Shown: positions 29,335 through 38,213 of the stretch, piece after piece
Layout: each line of letters starts with the position of its first letter
How positions within the stretch are numbered: position 1 is the first letter of the stretch
Source of the DNA: Candidatus Eremiobacterota bacterium
GTDB lineage: Bacteria > Vulcanimicrobiota > Vulcanimicrobiia > Vulcanimicrobiales > Vulcanimicrobiaceae
DNA: 64,000 nucleotides
Direction of reading: 5' to 3'
Assembly: GCA_019235885.1 (NCBI GenBank)
Contig: JAFAKB010000051.1
Span: 1-64,000, forward strand
The notes under the pieces: model-generated
The model's input: only the letters and a program-made list of their open reading frames with translations
The model's database searches: none
Told to the model about the DNA's origin: nothing
Translations under genes and position numbers: made by a program

Positions 29335-30630
29335 GTGCTCAACACGCTGCGTAACGCGCTCACCGTTCCCGACATCCGCAAGCGGATCGGGTTCGTGTTC
29401 CTGGCGTTCGCCGTCTTCGTCTTCATGATCCACGTTCAGCTCCCGAACGTGAACCAGCAGGCGTGGAACCAGCTCATCCAGTCGGGCGCGTTCTACCAGT
29501 TCCTGGGCTTCCTCTCGGGCGGCGCGCTGCAGAAGCTCTCGATCATCGCGATGGGGATCACCCCGTACATCAACGCGTCGATCATCATGCAGCTGATGAC
29601 GGTCGTCATCCCGCAGCTCGAGGAGATGGCGAAGAAAGGCGGCGAGGAAGGCCGCAAGAAGATCAGCCGCTACACCCGCTGGCTCACCATCGTGCTGGCC
29701 GCCGTGCAGGCGACCTCGATGGCGATCGCGATGAACCGCGGCGGCGTCTTCTACGACCACTCCTGGCAGTTCGTCGTGTACGCGGTGATCGCGTTCGTCT
29801 CCGGGACGATGTTCCTGATGTGGCTCGGCGAGCAGATCACCGACAAAGGGATCGGCAACGGAATCTCGCTGATCATCTTCGTCGGGATCGTGCTGCGCTT
29901 CCCGACCCAGGTCTCGCAGACGTTCTCGCTGGCGAACAAGGGCAACGTCAACTGGCTCGGCCTGGCGCTGTGGATCGCGATCGCGCTGGTGACGATCGTC
30001 TCGATCGTCTTCATGTACCAGGGGCAGCGCCGCGTCCCCGTCCAGCAAGCGCGCCGCGTGATCGGCCGCAAGATGTACGCCGGGCGCTCCAGCTACATCC
30101 CGCTGCGCCTGAACAACGCCGGCGTCATCTCGATCATCTTCGCGATCTCGATCCTGCTGCTCCCGCAGCAGGCGCTCTCGTGGTTCGGCGGCGCACGCGG
30201 CGACACGCACACCCTCGCCGGGCAGATCTCGTTCTACGTCCAGACCTACTTCGGGCCCAGCTCGTTCCTCTACAACGCGGTCTACTTCTTGCTGGTCGTG
30301 ATCTTCACGTTCTTCTACTCGGCGATCGTCGTCAACACCAAAGACATCGCCGACAACCTCAAGAAGTCCGGCTCGTTCATCCCCGGCATCCGGCCGGGCC
30401 AACCGACGGTCGACTACATCAACAAGATCCTGGCCCGCATCACGACCGCGGCCGCGGTCTACCTCGGGCTGCTGGCGGTGCTGCCCTCGCTGCAGCGCGA
30501 CGTCGGCGTGACCTCGCTCTACATCGGCTCGACCTCGCTGCTGATCGTCGTCGGCGTCGCGCTCGACTCGATCACCCAGATCGAAGCGCGCCTCGCCATG
30601 CGCGACTACCGCGGATTTATTAACAGGTGA
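29335..30630 (+). CDS. secY: Protein translocase subunit SecY
   Basis: SecY is the membrane channel of the general secretion system. The protein is 431 residues with ten transmembrane helices. Recognisable are the plug/helix-2 region ALQKLSIIAMGITPYINASI, the MWLGEQITDKGIGNGISLII loop and the cytoplasmic FIPGIRPGQPTVDYINKIL. GTG start 29335, 8 nt after rplO. Its 3' end overlaps adk by 4 nt. Confidence 0.98.
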   Translation: MLNTLRNALTVPDIRKRIGFVFLAFAVFVFMIHVQLPNVNQQAWNQLIQSGAFYQFLGFLSGGALQKLSIIAMGITPYINASIIMQLMTVVIPQLEEMAKKGGEEGRKKISRYTRWLTIVLAAVQATSMAIAMNRGGVFYDHSWQFVVYAVIAFVSGTMFLMWLGEQITDKGIGNGISLIIFVGIVLRFPTQVSQTFSLANKGNVNWLGLALWIAIALVTIVSIVFMYQGQRRVPVQQARRVIGRKMYAGRSSYIPLRLNNAGVISIIFAISILLLPQQALSWFGGARGDTHTLAGQISFYVQTYFGPSSFLYNAVYFLLVVIFTFFYSAIVVNTKDIADNLKKSGSFIPGIRPGQPTVDYINKILARITTAAAVYLGLLAVLPSLQRDVGVTSLYIGSTSLLIVVGVALDSITQIEARLAMRDYRGFINR

Positions 30631-31295
30631 ACATTATTTTTCTCGGGCCGCCCGGCGCCGGGAAAGGCACGCAGGCGAAGGTGCTCGAGGAGCGCTTCGG
30701 GTACCGGCAGCTCTCGACCGGCGACATCCTGCGGCGGCATCGCGCGGAGAAGACGCCGCTCGGGATCGAGGCGCAGGGCTACATGGACCGCGGCGAACTG
30801 GTCCCCGACGATCTGATCATTCGCATGGTGGAGGGCGAGCTTGCCGCGCAGCCGGGCGAGGTGATCTTCGACGGGTTTCCGCGCACGGTGCCGCAGGCGC
30901 GGGCGCTCGACGCGCTGCTGAAGCGGGCGCGCAAGCCGGCCGTCGCGATCTCGTTCGACGTCGACAACGACGTGCTCACGGAACGGCTCACCGGCCGCTG
31001 GACGCACGCGCCGTCGGGCCGCACCTACCACGTCAAGCACAACCCGCCGAAGGTCGCCGGGATCGACGACGTCACCGGCGAGCCGCTGGTGCAGCGCGCC
31101 GACGACAAGGAAGAGACGATCCGCACGCGGCTGGCCGAGTACGACGCGAAGACCGCGCCGCTGGTCGGCTACTACGAGCACAGCGCCGCTACGCCGCTGC
31201 ACCGGCTCGACGCGCTCGCGCCGATCGACACGGTGACGCAAGCGCTGGTGAGCCTCGTGCGCAACGACCGCAACGGCAGGCAGGGCGCGGCGTGA
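30627..31295 (+). CDS. adk: Adenylate kinase
   Basis: Adenylate kinase converts ATP and AMP into two ADP. The protein is 222 residues of the long type. The P-loop is GPPGAGKGTQ, the AMP-binding part has STGDILRRH and FDGFPRTVPQA, and the LID segment starts GRWTHAPSGRTYH. The LID has no four-cysteine zinc site. GTG start 30627 overlaps secY by 4 nt, and the stop overlaps map by 4 nt. Confidence 0.98.
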   Translation: MNIIFLGPPGAGKGTQAKVLEERFGYRQLSTGDILRRHRAEKTPLGIEAQGYMDRGELVPDDLIIRMVEGELAAQPGEVIFDGFPRTVPQARALDALLKRARKPAVAISFDVDNDVLTERLTGRWTHAPSGRTYHVKHNPPKVAGIDDVTGEPLVQRADDKEETIRTRLAEYDAKTAPLVGYYEHSAATPLHRLDALAPIDTVTQALVSLVRNDRNGRQGAA

Positions 31296-32095
31296 TCAGC
31301 ATCAAGTCGGCGCGCGAGATCGAGATCATGCGGCGCAGCGGCAAGATCACCTCGAAGACGCTCGAGCGTCTGATGGACGCCGCGCGCCCGGGGATCACGA
31401 CCGGCGCGCTCGACCGTCTCGCCGACGAGTCGATTCGCTCGATGGGCGGCGTGCCGACCTTCATCGGGTACAACGGGTATCCGTCGGCGATCTGCGCTTC
31501 CGTCAACGACGAGGTCGTGCACGGGATGCCGGGCTCGCGCGTCTTGCACGACGGCGACCTGCTCTCGCTCGACATCGGGACGACGCTCGAAGGCTACGTC
31601 TCGGACTCAGCCGTCACCGTGCCGATCGGAAACGTCAGCGCGGCGGCGAAGCGGCTCATCCGCGTCACCCAGGAGTGTCTGATGCTCGGGATCGCGCAGA
31701 TGCAGGCGGGCAACCATCTCGGCGACATCGGGCACGCGGTGCAGCGGCACGCCGAATCGCACGGGTACGGTGTCGTGCGTGCCCTGGTCGGTCACGGGAT
31801 CGGCCGCAAGATGCACGAGGACCCGCAGGTCCCGAACTTCGGCGAGCCCGGCCAGGGGCCGCTCCTTCGCAAGGGCTTGTGTCTGGCGATCGAGCCGATG
31901 GTCACCGAAGGGACCTGGGAGGTTGCAACCCTCGAAGACGGCTGGACGGTCGTTACCGAGGATGGTAAACTAGCGGCGCACTTCGAGCACACGATCGCGA
32001 TCACGGACGAGGGTCCGAAGATCCTGACGTTGCGGGACGTCGCCGAGCACCCGGACGTAGCTCGCTATCGTCCTTCCGAAGAGGTCGCGGCCTAA
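31292..32095 (+). CDS. map: Methionine aminopeptidase, type I
   Basis: This enzyme removes the initiator Met from new proteins. The protein is 267 residues. Metal ligands are visible: Asp in LSLDIGTTLEGYVSDSAV, His in GHGIGRKMHEDPQVPN, Glu in IEPMVTEG and Glu in FEHTIAIT. GTG start 31292. Downstream, infA (IF-1) is usual before rpmJ, but only 42 nt are left here, so infA must be elsewhere. Confidence 0.98.
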   Translation: MISIKSAREIEIMRRSGKITSKTLERLMDAARPGITTGALDRLADESIRSMGGVPTFIGYNGYPSAICASVNDEVVHGMPGSRVLHDGDLLSLDIGTTLEGYVSDSAVTVPIGNVSAAAKRLIRVTQECLMLGIAQMQAGNHLGDIGHAVQRHAESHGYGVVRALVGHGIGRKMHEDPQVPNFGEPGQGPLLRKGLCLAIEPMVTEGTWEVATLEDGWTVVTEDGKLAAHFEHTIAITDEGPKILTLRDVAEHPDVARYRPSEEVAA

Positions 32096-32137
32096 GATGG
32101 CTCTCGGCCGCACCACTCGCCCAGCAAGAGCAGCATC

Positions 32138-32254
32138 ATGAAAGTTCGCCCCTCCGTCAAGCGTATTTGCGAAGCCTGTAAGATCATTCGCCGGGAAGGC
32201 AAAGTGCGCGTGATCTGCAGCGTCAACCCGAAGCACAAGCAGGTTCAAGGCTGA
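32138..32254 (+). CDS. rpmJ: 50S ribosomal protein L36
   Basis: A 38-residue zinc-binding protein. It reads [20 protein letters not shown], then a second Cys (VICSVNP) and a His (KHKQ), giving a C-x2-C...C...H zinc site of the C+ form. The stop codon TGA shares its A with the ATG of rpsM. Confidence 0.97.
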   Translation: MKVRPSVKRICEACKIIRREGKVRVICSVNPKHKQVQG

Positions 32255-32634
32255 TGGCTCGTATCTCAGGCATCGATCTCCCGCGCGAGAAGCGGATCGA
32301 GATCGGACTCACCTACATCTTCGGGATCGGGTTGCCGACCTCGAAGAAGATTCTCGCGCAGACCGGGGTCAACCCCAACACGCGGGTCAAGGAGCTGTCG
32401 ACCGAGGACGAGCAGCGGATTCGCGAAGTCGTCGAGACGCTGAAGGTCGAGGGCGACTTGCGGCGGGAGATCGCTTCGAACATCAAGCGGCTGACGGATA
32501 TCGGGTGCTATCGGGGGCTGCGGCATCGCCGCGGTCTTCCGGTGCGCGGGCAGCGGACGAAGACCAATGCTCGCACGCGGAAGGGGCCGAAGCGCACTGT
32601 TGCCGGCAAGAAGAAGACCGCCGCTAAGAAGTAA
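32254..32634 (+). CDS. rpsM: 30S ribosomal protein S13
   Basis: S13 contacts the P-site tRNA and the large subunit. The protein is 126 residues with [20 protein letters not shown], the [19 protein letters not shown] loop and a basic tail. It overlaps rpmJ by one base. It is the last gene of the second ribosomal unit: rpsK, usually next, is 19 kb away. Confidence 0.98.
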   Translation: MARISGIDLPREKRIEIGLTYIFGIGLPTSKKILAQTGVNPNTRVKELSTEDEQRIREVVETLKVEGDLRREIASNIKRLTDIGCYRGLRHRRGLPVRGQRTKTNARTRKGPKRTVAGKKKTAAKK

Positions 32635-32644
32635 CATGGTGGTT

Positions 32645-32787
32645 GGTCGCGGGGGCGACGCATCACCGTGACGGGCACGCGGCCCCGGACTTCCTGTCCG
32701 GGGCCGCTCTGTCTTCGCATCGCTTCCGCGCATCCTGCGCACGCTCGCTCACACGGCCCGTCACGGTGATGCGTCGCCCCCACGACC
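32645..32787. repeat. Long inverted repeat with nested hairpin after rpsM
   Basis: Arms at 32645-32676 and 32756-32787 are inverse copies over 32 nt with one mismatch (the inner 26 nt match exactly). The 79-nt interior contains the 12-bp hairpin at 32679-32707. The whole is a 143-nt nested palindrome. No target-site duplication and no coding were seen. The structure fits either a miniature mobile element or a large terminator structure. Confidence 0.85.
32679..32715 (+). terminator. Rho-independent terminator after rpsM
   Basis: GCGGCCCCGGAC (32679-32690) pairs perfectly with GTCCGGGGCCGC (32696-32707) around TTCCT, followed by the T-rich TCTGTCTT. It would end the rplC-rpsM unit. Confidence 0.8.
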
Positions 32788-32900
32788 CCGCACGATCGGT
32801 GAGGCGATTTGCGGGTTGACGCTCGCCGCACGAACGCTCAAAAGGGGTTGTGGGAAAGGCTACCTAAGCGAGCTTCACCGTTTCGCCGGGGGATCGCGTC

Positions 32901-33023
32901 ATGCACGTGCTGGAACTGCCGGTCGTCCGCGGCAGCACGATGCCGCAACCTCGACCTTGGGACGAACCACCCGAAGATGACCCCGAGGCGCCGCCGCCTG
33001 ACCAGGACGACGGCAAGACGTGA
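32901..33023 (+). CDS. Small acidic hypothetical protein
   Basis: A 40-residue frame, MHVLELPVVRGSTMPQPRPW at the start and then very rich in Pro, Asp and Glu. The stop TGA overlaps the GTG start of the next gene (GTGA), and a GGGGGA ribosome-binding site lies 8 nt before the ATG. These signs favour a real, coupled small gene, but there is no homology to judge by. Confidence 0.4.
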   Translation: MHVLELPVVRGSTMPQPRPWDEPPEDDPEAPPPDQDDGKT

Positions 33024-34399
33024 GCGGGATCCCACCCGCCGTTACACCGGCGACCGCGAGCGCGGTGGAAACACCGGCGAACGCACCGCCGGCGGCTGCT
33101 GGTCGTGCGGGCGTACCGGGCACAGCATACGTTCCGAGCGCGGACGACGAGCGGCTCTTTCGGCTCGCGTCGGCAAACCGGTTGAAGACGCCGTTCATGC
33201 CGGGGCTGTACGCGCGGTACGTGCGACAGTTCGGCGAGATCGTGCAGCGCGAGACCGGGATCTTTCAGGCGCTGGAGCTGCCGAACGACGAGAAGACTGC
33301 GCTTTCATTGCGGGTCACGACGGCGATCCGGCGCACGGCCTCGTTCGGAGCGTGGTACGACATCGTCGGCCACCTGTTCCGCGTGGGATACGGCGCGGCG
33401 CTCTTCGCGGGTTATGCGGCGGTGTTCGCGTTTGGGTTGCAGCTGTTTCTTATGAATCGCGCCGACCTTGTTTCGCCGCTGATCGCCGTCGCCGCGGGCG
33501 TCGTGGTCGTCGGGCTCGGGGACCGGATCACGCGCCTGCTCTCGCGGCGTTGGCCGCTCGATGCGATCGCGTGCATCGTCGCGGTTGGGATCTTCACGAT
33601 TCTCTTGCGGCAGCACGATCTGGATGCGTGGCTGCCCGATTCGTGGGCGAGCGCCGCGCCGGCGATCGTGCAGGTGCTGCTGGCGATCGGCTGGGGCGGC
33701 GCGGCGTTCAACGCGGTCTTGCTCGTCGTGCTGTTCGGGATTCACCGGCTGTACTCGTGGGCGACCGCCGCGAAGCTGGAGCTGTATCCGGAAGACGAGA
33801 TCATCGAGTCGCTGAACGCGGTGCTCGGCAAGCTCTCGACCGCGAAGGGAACCTGGGTCTCGGGGCGCGTTCGCATCGCGATCGTCGACGATTTGGAGTG
33901 GATCGCGCAGCGCTTCGAGCGCGACTTCTTGGGGCGCTTCTGCCGCGGCGACGCCGTGACGAACGCCTGGATGCGGGAGACCGGCGCGCGGCTCGCGGCG
34001 GCGTGCCGCCTGCGCGAGCGGCTCGTCGCCTTTCCGCAAAGCGGTGGGATGGACCGCGTCTCGAGCTACGTGCTCGCGACGCTGCTGCACGCGGCCGGCG
34101 GCGACTGGAACGCGATCGAGCAGGCCGACGTCACCGCGCCTGCGGCTGCTCCGCTGCGCTGGACCGACCGGCTCGGCGACGCCGGGAAGATCGCTTTCCC
34201 GGCGCTTACGGGGCTGTTCGTCTACTACGTGCCGATCCCGGGGCTGCCGAGCGAGATTCGGCAGAACGTGCTCTTCACCGGCGTTATCGCGTCGGTCGTC
34301 GGCCTGTGGGGGATGCTCGATCCGCAGCACGCCGACAAGGGGCTCACCGCAGCCCAAACGCTCGGCGACATCCTGCGCCCGGGCGCGAAGATCCACTGA
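33020..34399 (+). CDS. Multi-pass membrane protein of unknown function
   Basis: A 459-residue protein of no recognised family. A Pro/Ala-rich N-terminal stretch of about 35 residues precedes a soluble helical part. Four hydrophobic helices lie around residues 120-240 (including VSPLIAVAAGVVVVGLG and IVQVLLAIGWGGAAFNAVLL). A central cytoplasmic domain of about 135 residues follows, and two further helices lie near the C terminus (FPALTGLFVYYVPIPG and TGVIASVVGLWGM). No catalytic motif is visible. GTG start 33020 overlaps the small upstream frame. The gene is the first large one after the rpsM break. Confidence 0.7.
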   Translation: MSGIPPAVTPATASAVETPANAPPAAAGRAGVPGTAYVPSADDERLFRLASANRLKTPFMPGLYARYVRQFGEIVQRETGIFQALELPNDEKTALSLRVTTAIRRTASFGAWYDIVGHLFRVGYGAALFAGYAAVFAFGLQLFLMNRADLVSPLIAVAAGVVVVGLGDRITRLLSRRWPLDAIACIVAVGIFTILLRQHDLDAWLPDSWASAAPAIVQVLLAIGWGGAAFNAVLLVVLFGIHRLYSWATAAKLELYPEDEIIESLNAVLGKLSTAKGTWVSGRVRIAIVDDLEWIAQRFERDFLGRFCRGDAVTNAWMRETGARLAAACRLRERLVAFPQSGGMDRVSSYVLATLLHAAGGDWNAIEQADVTAPAAAPLRWTDRLGDAGKIAFPALTGLFVYYVPIPGLPSEIRQNVLFTGVIASVVGLWGMLDPQHADKGLTAAQTLGDILRPGAKIH

Positions 34400-34423
34400 T
34401 CGCGCGTACGCGATCATTTTGCG

Positions 34424-35317
34424 TCAGCGGCGGTAGAACGCGATCGTTGCGCGCGTGCCGTCGATGAGCGGGGTGCGGCGGACGTTCGGGAAGAGCGCGT
34501 GCAGCGGCGTCTCGTCGATCGCCGCGGCGAACATCAGCTCCGGGCCTTCGGCGCGCACCTCGGCGGCCGGGACGATGCGACGGATCGCGTCGAGGACGTC
34601 GTCCATCGTAGCGAGCTGGCCCTGTAAGCTGAAGGCGTGGGCGCCGTCCGGTGTTTCGGTTGCGGCGCGGGCGAAGATGGCGGCGACGTCTTCGACGTAG
34701 TCCATCCCGGTCGCGCCGGTGAAGCGGATCGTGTACGGGCGGTTCTCCGCGGCGGCGCGCATCGCGAGCGTCGGGTCGGCGGTCACGCCGATCTCGCGGC
34801 CGGGGCCGTACACCGTCGAAGGACGCAGGCCGACGCTGCGGATTCCGGCGTCGTCCCAGTACGCGCGCGCGTTGCCTTCGTTGCAGAGCTTGTAGGCGCC
34901 GTATTGCGTGCGCGGCTCGGGATGGACGCCGTCGGTTGGGCCGAACACGGCGGCGCTCGACGCGTACGCGATGCCGCGCACGCCGGCGCGCTTCGCCGCT
35001 TCGAAGACGTGCAGCGTCCCTAGCACGTTGATGCGCGCGCCGAGCAGCGGGTCTTTGCGCGCCGTCGGAATCAGCACCGCGGCGAGGTGGACGATCGCTT
35101 CGCAGCCGGCGACCGCCTTGTCGACGTCGCTCGGCTCGGCGACGTCGCCGCGGACGTGCTCGACGCGGGCGGTGTCGACGTCGTCGCCGAGCAGCGCGTC
35201 GAACGTCGTGCGCTCGTCGTGCACGTCGAAGATCCGGACGTCGTGACCTCCTTGCAGCAGCACGCGCGCGGTCCAGGCGCCGATGAAGCCGCGGCCGCCG
35301 GTGATGAGAACGCGCAT
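34424..35317 (-). CDS. NAD-dependent epimerase/dehydratase (extended SDR)
   Basis: A 297-residue Rossmann-fold enzyme that acts on sugar nucleotides or related hydroxy compounds. The NAD loop is TGGRGFIGAW. The active-site Tyr and Lys are in YGAYKLCNE, and Ser is in AYASSAAVFG. The substrate part includes LRPSTVYGPGRE. It lies directly downstream of the LarA-like gene on the same strand with no gap, so the two are probably co-transcribed. The sugar cannot be told. Confidence 0.88.
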   Translation of the reverse strand: MRVLITGGRGFIGAWTARVLLQGGHDVRIFDVHDERTTFDALLGDDVDTARVEHVRGDVAEPSDVDKAVAGCEAIVHLAAVLIPTARKDPLLGARINVLGTLHVFEAAKRAGVRGIAYASSAAVFGPTDGVHPEPRTQYGAYKLCNEGNARAYWDDAGIRSVGLRPSTVYGPGREIGVTADPTLAMRAAAENRPYTIRFTGATGMDYVEDVAAIFARAATETPDGAHAFSLQGQLATMDDVLDAIRRIVPAAEVRAEGPELMFAAAIDETPLHALFPNVRRTPLIDGTRATIAFYRR

Positions 35318-36532
35318 CTACGCGGGCGCCGCGAGGGCGGCGAACGGTGCGAGCTCGTCGCCCGCGAGCGAGAGGGCGTCGGTCGGTTCGCCGAGCGCGT
35401 AGCGGCCGTCGCCGCGCAGCTCGGCGAGCGCCGCTTCGGAGGCGGCGAACGTCTCGACGTGCAGCGTGTCGAGGATGCGCACGATGCGGCCGTCGCGGGC
35501 GTCGGCGATGCCGGCGGCGTTGAGCGCGTGGCGGATCGCGTCGGCGTCGTGATCGCAGACGATCGGCAAGCGCGCGCACGCGGGGTGCGCGGCGGTGAGC
35601 ACGTTGAGATACGTCGCGCCCCAGTCGATCGCGTCGGCCAGGCGGCGGGTGCAGAAATCGGCCAAGCCGATCCCCGTCGCGTTCCCGCCGGATTCCGGTG
35701 AAAGGTGGCGCACGTAGAGCTGATCGACGACGGGCCGCGGGACTTTCTGCGAGCGGCCGTCGACGGCGCGGCCGGTGACGTTCGTGTCCATCCCGGCACC
35801 CGAGTAGTTCTTGCCCATGCGGTCGACGATCAGCAGGTCGAGCGCTTCGAACGGCAGCTGCGGCATCAGCTCGCGCGCGCGCAGCAGCAAGCGCTCTTCG
35901 GCGGCGACGATGTGACTCGCAGGAACCGCTTCGAGCGCGTGCGTGCCGCCGCGGTTGTCTTCGACGATGGCCAAGCCGGCGACGATCGGCATCCGCTCGA
36001 ACATCAGCGCGGCGATCTCGCGGATGATCGGCTCGTAGCCCCAGCGCGCGAACGCCGCGTGGTAGCGCGCGGCGCCGATCGCTTTGCCCAAGCCGATCGC
36101 CGTCATCTTCAAGAGGCCGCTCTCGATCGCGCCGCTGAAGTCGGTGTGTGGCTTGACGCGGCCGACGACGACGATCGCGTCGGCCTGCGCCGCGCGCGCG
36201 TCGCAGACGACCTCGATCCCGTGCGCGTTCGTGCGGCCGACGTCGACGACGTCCATACCGCTCTCGATCGGCGCGCCGGCGCTGGTTTCGGTGACGCCGA
36301 GGTGCGCGAGCATCGCGCGCTGGCCGTCACCCGTCCCGCCGCCGTGCGAGCCCATCGCGGCGAGGAGGAACGGCGTCCCGCCCGCGTCGCGCACCGCCTC
36401 ACAGGCGCCGCGCAAGACTTCGCCGATTCGCGCGATCCCGCGGCTCCCGGCCGTGACGGCGACCCGTGCCCCGGGGCGCAAGCCGGGGACGTTCAGCGTG
36501 TCGCGGACCAGCCGCGCGCCGCTCGCGCTCAT
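35318..36532 (-). CDS. LarA-like/DUF2088 (lactate racemase domain) protein
   Basis: A 404-residue protein of the LarA superfamily, in which known members epimerise alpha-hydroxy acids using a nickel-pincer cofactor. Conserved family parts are the AMGSHGGGT loop and VKPHTDFSGAIESGLLKM with its central His. The C-terminal region (LPIVCDHDADAIRHAL) is less typical. The LarB, LarC and LarE genes for the cofactor are not in the window, so nickel use is unproven. It is divergent from the altronate-dehydratase pair, which suggests sugar-acid metabolism. Confidence 0.75.
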   Translation of the reverse strand: MSASGARLVRDTLNVPGLRPGARVAVTAGSRGIARIGEVLRGACEAVRDAGGTPFLLAAMGSHGGGTGDGQRAMLAHLGVTETSAGAPIESGMDVVDVGRTNAHGIEVVCDARAAQADAIVVVGRVKPHTDFSGAIESGLLKMTAIGLGKAIGAARYHAAFARWGYEPIIREIAALMFERMPIVAGLAIVEDNRGGTHALEAVPASHIVAAEERLLLRARELMPQLPFEALDLLIVDRMGKNYSGAGMDTNVTGRAVDGRSQKVPRPVVDQLYVRHLSPESGGNATGIGLADFCTRRLADAIDWGATYLNVLTAAHPACARLPIVCDHDADAIRHALNAAGIADARDGRIVRILDTLHVETFAASEAALAELRGDGRYALGEPTDALSLAGDELAPFAALAAPA

Positions 36533-36597
36533 CGAGCCTCCAACATCAAGCTGACGTCTCGCGGGGTTGTCCGATCACTTGACGGGTCCTCCGCGCC

Positions 36598-36647
36598 GGG
36601 CCGGCAGGAGTTGTCCGCCGGGCCGGGCCGGCAGGAGTTGTCCGCCG
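36598..36647. repeat. Two-copy tandem repeat, 27-nt period
   Basis: GGGCCGGCAGGAGTTGTCCG plus CCG occurs at 36598-36620 and again, unchanged, at 36625-36647. It lies in the gap between the divergent LarA-like and UxaA genes and could be a doubled operator site or a replication slip. Confidence 0.7.
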
Positions 36648-36656
36648 GCCGCGACG

Positions 36657-36980
36657 ATGCTACCCGCGAACATGCCGCTCTCGGACGACGGGGCCGCCCT
36701 GCGTTTGAAGGACGACGATGACGTCGCCGTCGCGCTGCGGCCGCTCGCGCCCGGCGACACCGTCCGGTTCGCCGGCGGCGCGCCGGCGGTCAGCCTCGCG
36801 TCGGAGATACCGACGGGTCACAAGTTCGCCACGCGGCCGATCCCCGCCGGCGCACTGATCCGCAAGTACGGGCAGGTGATCGGGCGCGCGAGCGCGCCGA
36901 TCGGCGCGGGCGAGCACGTGCACGTGCACAACGTCGAAGGGACGCGCGGCCGCGGCGACCTCGAGGAAGCGGTACGATGA
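36657..36980 (+). CDS. Altronate dehydratase small subunit-like (UxaA N-terminal, SAF domain)
   Basis: A 107-residue protein equal to the N-terminal SAF domain of altronate dehydratase. Signature parts are IPTGHKFATRPIPAGALIRK and the end GEHVHVHNVEGTRGRGD. In relatives this part is either fused to the catalytic part or, as here, a separate subunit. The stop overlaps the next gene by 4 nt (ATGA). ATG 36657 was taken; ATG 36672 is possible. Confidence 0.85.
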   Translation: MLPANMPLSDDGAALRLKDDDDVAVALRPLAPGDTVRFAGGAPAVSLASEIPTGHKFATRPIPAGALIRKYGQVIGRASAPIGAGEHVHVHNVEGTRGRGDLEEAVR

Positions 36981-38152
36981 GCGCTGCCTCCGCGGCCAAG
37001 ACGTTCATGGGCTACCGGCGCGCGAACGGGACCGTCGGGATCCGCAACCACGTGCTGGTGCTGCCGTCGGTGATGTGCGCGAACCACGTCGTCGAGCTGA
37101 TCGGGCGCAAAGTTCCGGATGTCGTGACCGTGCAGCACCCCACCGGCTGTTCGCAAGTCGGCGCGGACTTCGAGCAGACGAAGCGCACGATGGCGGGCTT
37201 CGCGGCGAACCCGAACGTCGCGGCGGTGCTGGTCGTCGGGCTCGGCTGCGAGACGAACGAGTCGAAGGCGCTCGCCGAAGAGATCGCCGCGCGCGGCCAG
37301 CGGGTCGAGGTGATCGGGATTCAGGAGTCGGGCGGGACGACCGAGACGATCGCGCGCGGCGTGGCGATCGCGAAGCAGCTGCTGGAAGAAGCGGCGCGGC
37401 ACGAACGCACCGAGTGCCCGGTGAGCGCGCTGATCGTCGGCACGGAATGCGGCGGGAGCGACGGCTTCAGCGGGATCACGGCGAATCCCGCGCTCGGCTG
37501 CGCCAGCGATCGCGTCGTTGCGGAAGGCGGCACGGTGATCCTCGCCGAGGTGCCGGAGCTGGTCGGCGCGGAGCACCTGCTCGCGGCGCGCGCGAGCGAG
37601 CCCGTCGCGGCGAAGCTGTACGAGCTGATCGAGCGCGTCGAGGCGCGCGCGCGGGCGATGCACGTCGACATGCGCGGCGGCAACCCGACCCAGGGGAACA
37701 TCGCCGGCGGGCTGACCACGATCGAAGAGAAGTCGCTCGGCGCCGCGTACAAGGGCGGCTCGACGGAGCTGCGCGAGGTCGTCGAGTACGCCGAGCGGCC
37801 GTCCGAAACGGGGCTGGTCGTGATGGACACGCCGGGCCAGGACATCGAGCAGCTCACCGGGATGATCGCCGGCGGCGCGCAGGTGGTCGTCTTCACGACC
37901 GGGCGCGGAACGCCGACCGGCTCGCCGATCGCGCCGGTGATCAAGGTGGCGACCAACACGGCAATGTTCGAGCGCATGCGCGAGAACATGGACGTCAACG
38001 CGGGCGCGATCGTCGACGGGACGCGCACGCTGGAAGAAGTCGGCGAGGAGATCTTCGGGTGGATCGTCGACGCCGCGAACGGGCGCGAGCCCGCGGCGGA
38101 AGAGCTTGGCTTCCGCGACTTCGCGATCAACCGCATCGGGCCGTCGTTCTGA
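36977..38152 (+). CDS. Altronate/galactarate dehydratase large subunit-like (UxaA family)
   Basis: A 391-residue metal-dependent hydro-lyase that should dehydrate a sugar acid such as altronate. Motifs are GYRRANGTVGIRNHVLVLP, the HPTGCSQVGAD loop, VVGLGCETNE and GTECGGSDGFSG; the conserved cysteines are likely cluster or iron ligands. The C-terminal TTGRGTPTGSPIAPVIKVAT is typical. It forms a pair with the small SAF subunit. The Liv-type importer immediately downstream may bring in the substrate or a related compound. Confidence 0.88.
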   Translation: MSAASAAKTFMGYRRANGTVGIRNHVLVLPSVMCANHVVELIGRKVPDVVTVQHPTGCSQVGADFEQTKRTMAGFAANPNVAAVLVVGLGCETNESKALAEEIAARGQRVEVIGIQESGGTTETIARGVAIAKQLLEEAARHERTECPVSALIVGTECGGSDGFSGITANPALGCASDRVVAEGGTVILAEVPELVGAEHLLAARASEPVAAKLYELIERVEARARAMHVDMRGGNPTQGNIAGGLTTIEEKSLGAAYKGGSTELREVVEYAERPSETGLVVMDTPGQDIEQLTGMIAGGAQVVVFTTGRGTPTGSPIAPVIKVATNTAMFERMRENMDVNAGAIVDGTRTLEEVGEEIFGWIVDAANGREPAAEELGFRDFAINRIGPSF

Positions 38153-38176
38153 TCCTTCGACGAGCTCAGGATGACA
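38151..38176. repeat. Dispersed TCGAC-type repeat, copy 3
   Basis: GATCCTTCGACGAGCTCAGG followed by ATGACA; it starts within the stop codon of the UxaA-like gene. This copy matches the consensus well. Confidence 0.75.
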
Positions 38177-38213
38177 ATGTAGCTGCACACTGCACTCTGG
38201 AAAGGAGCGTTCG

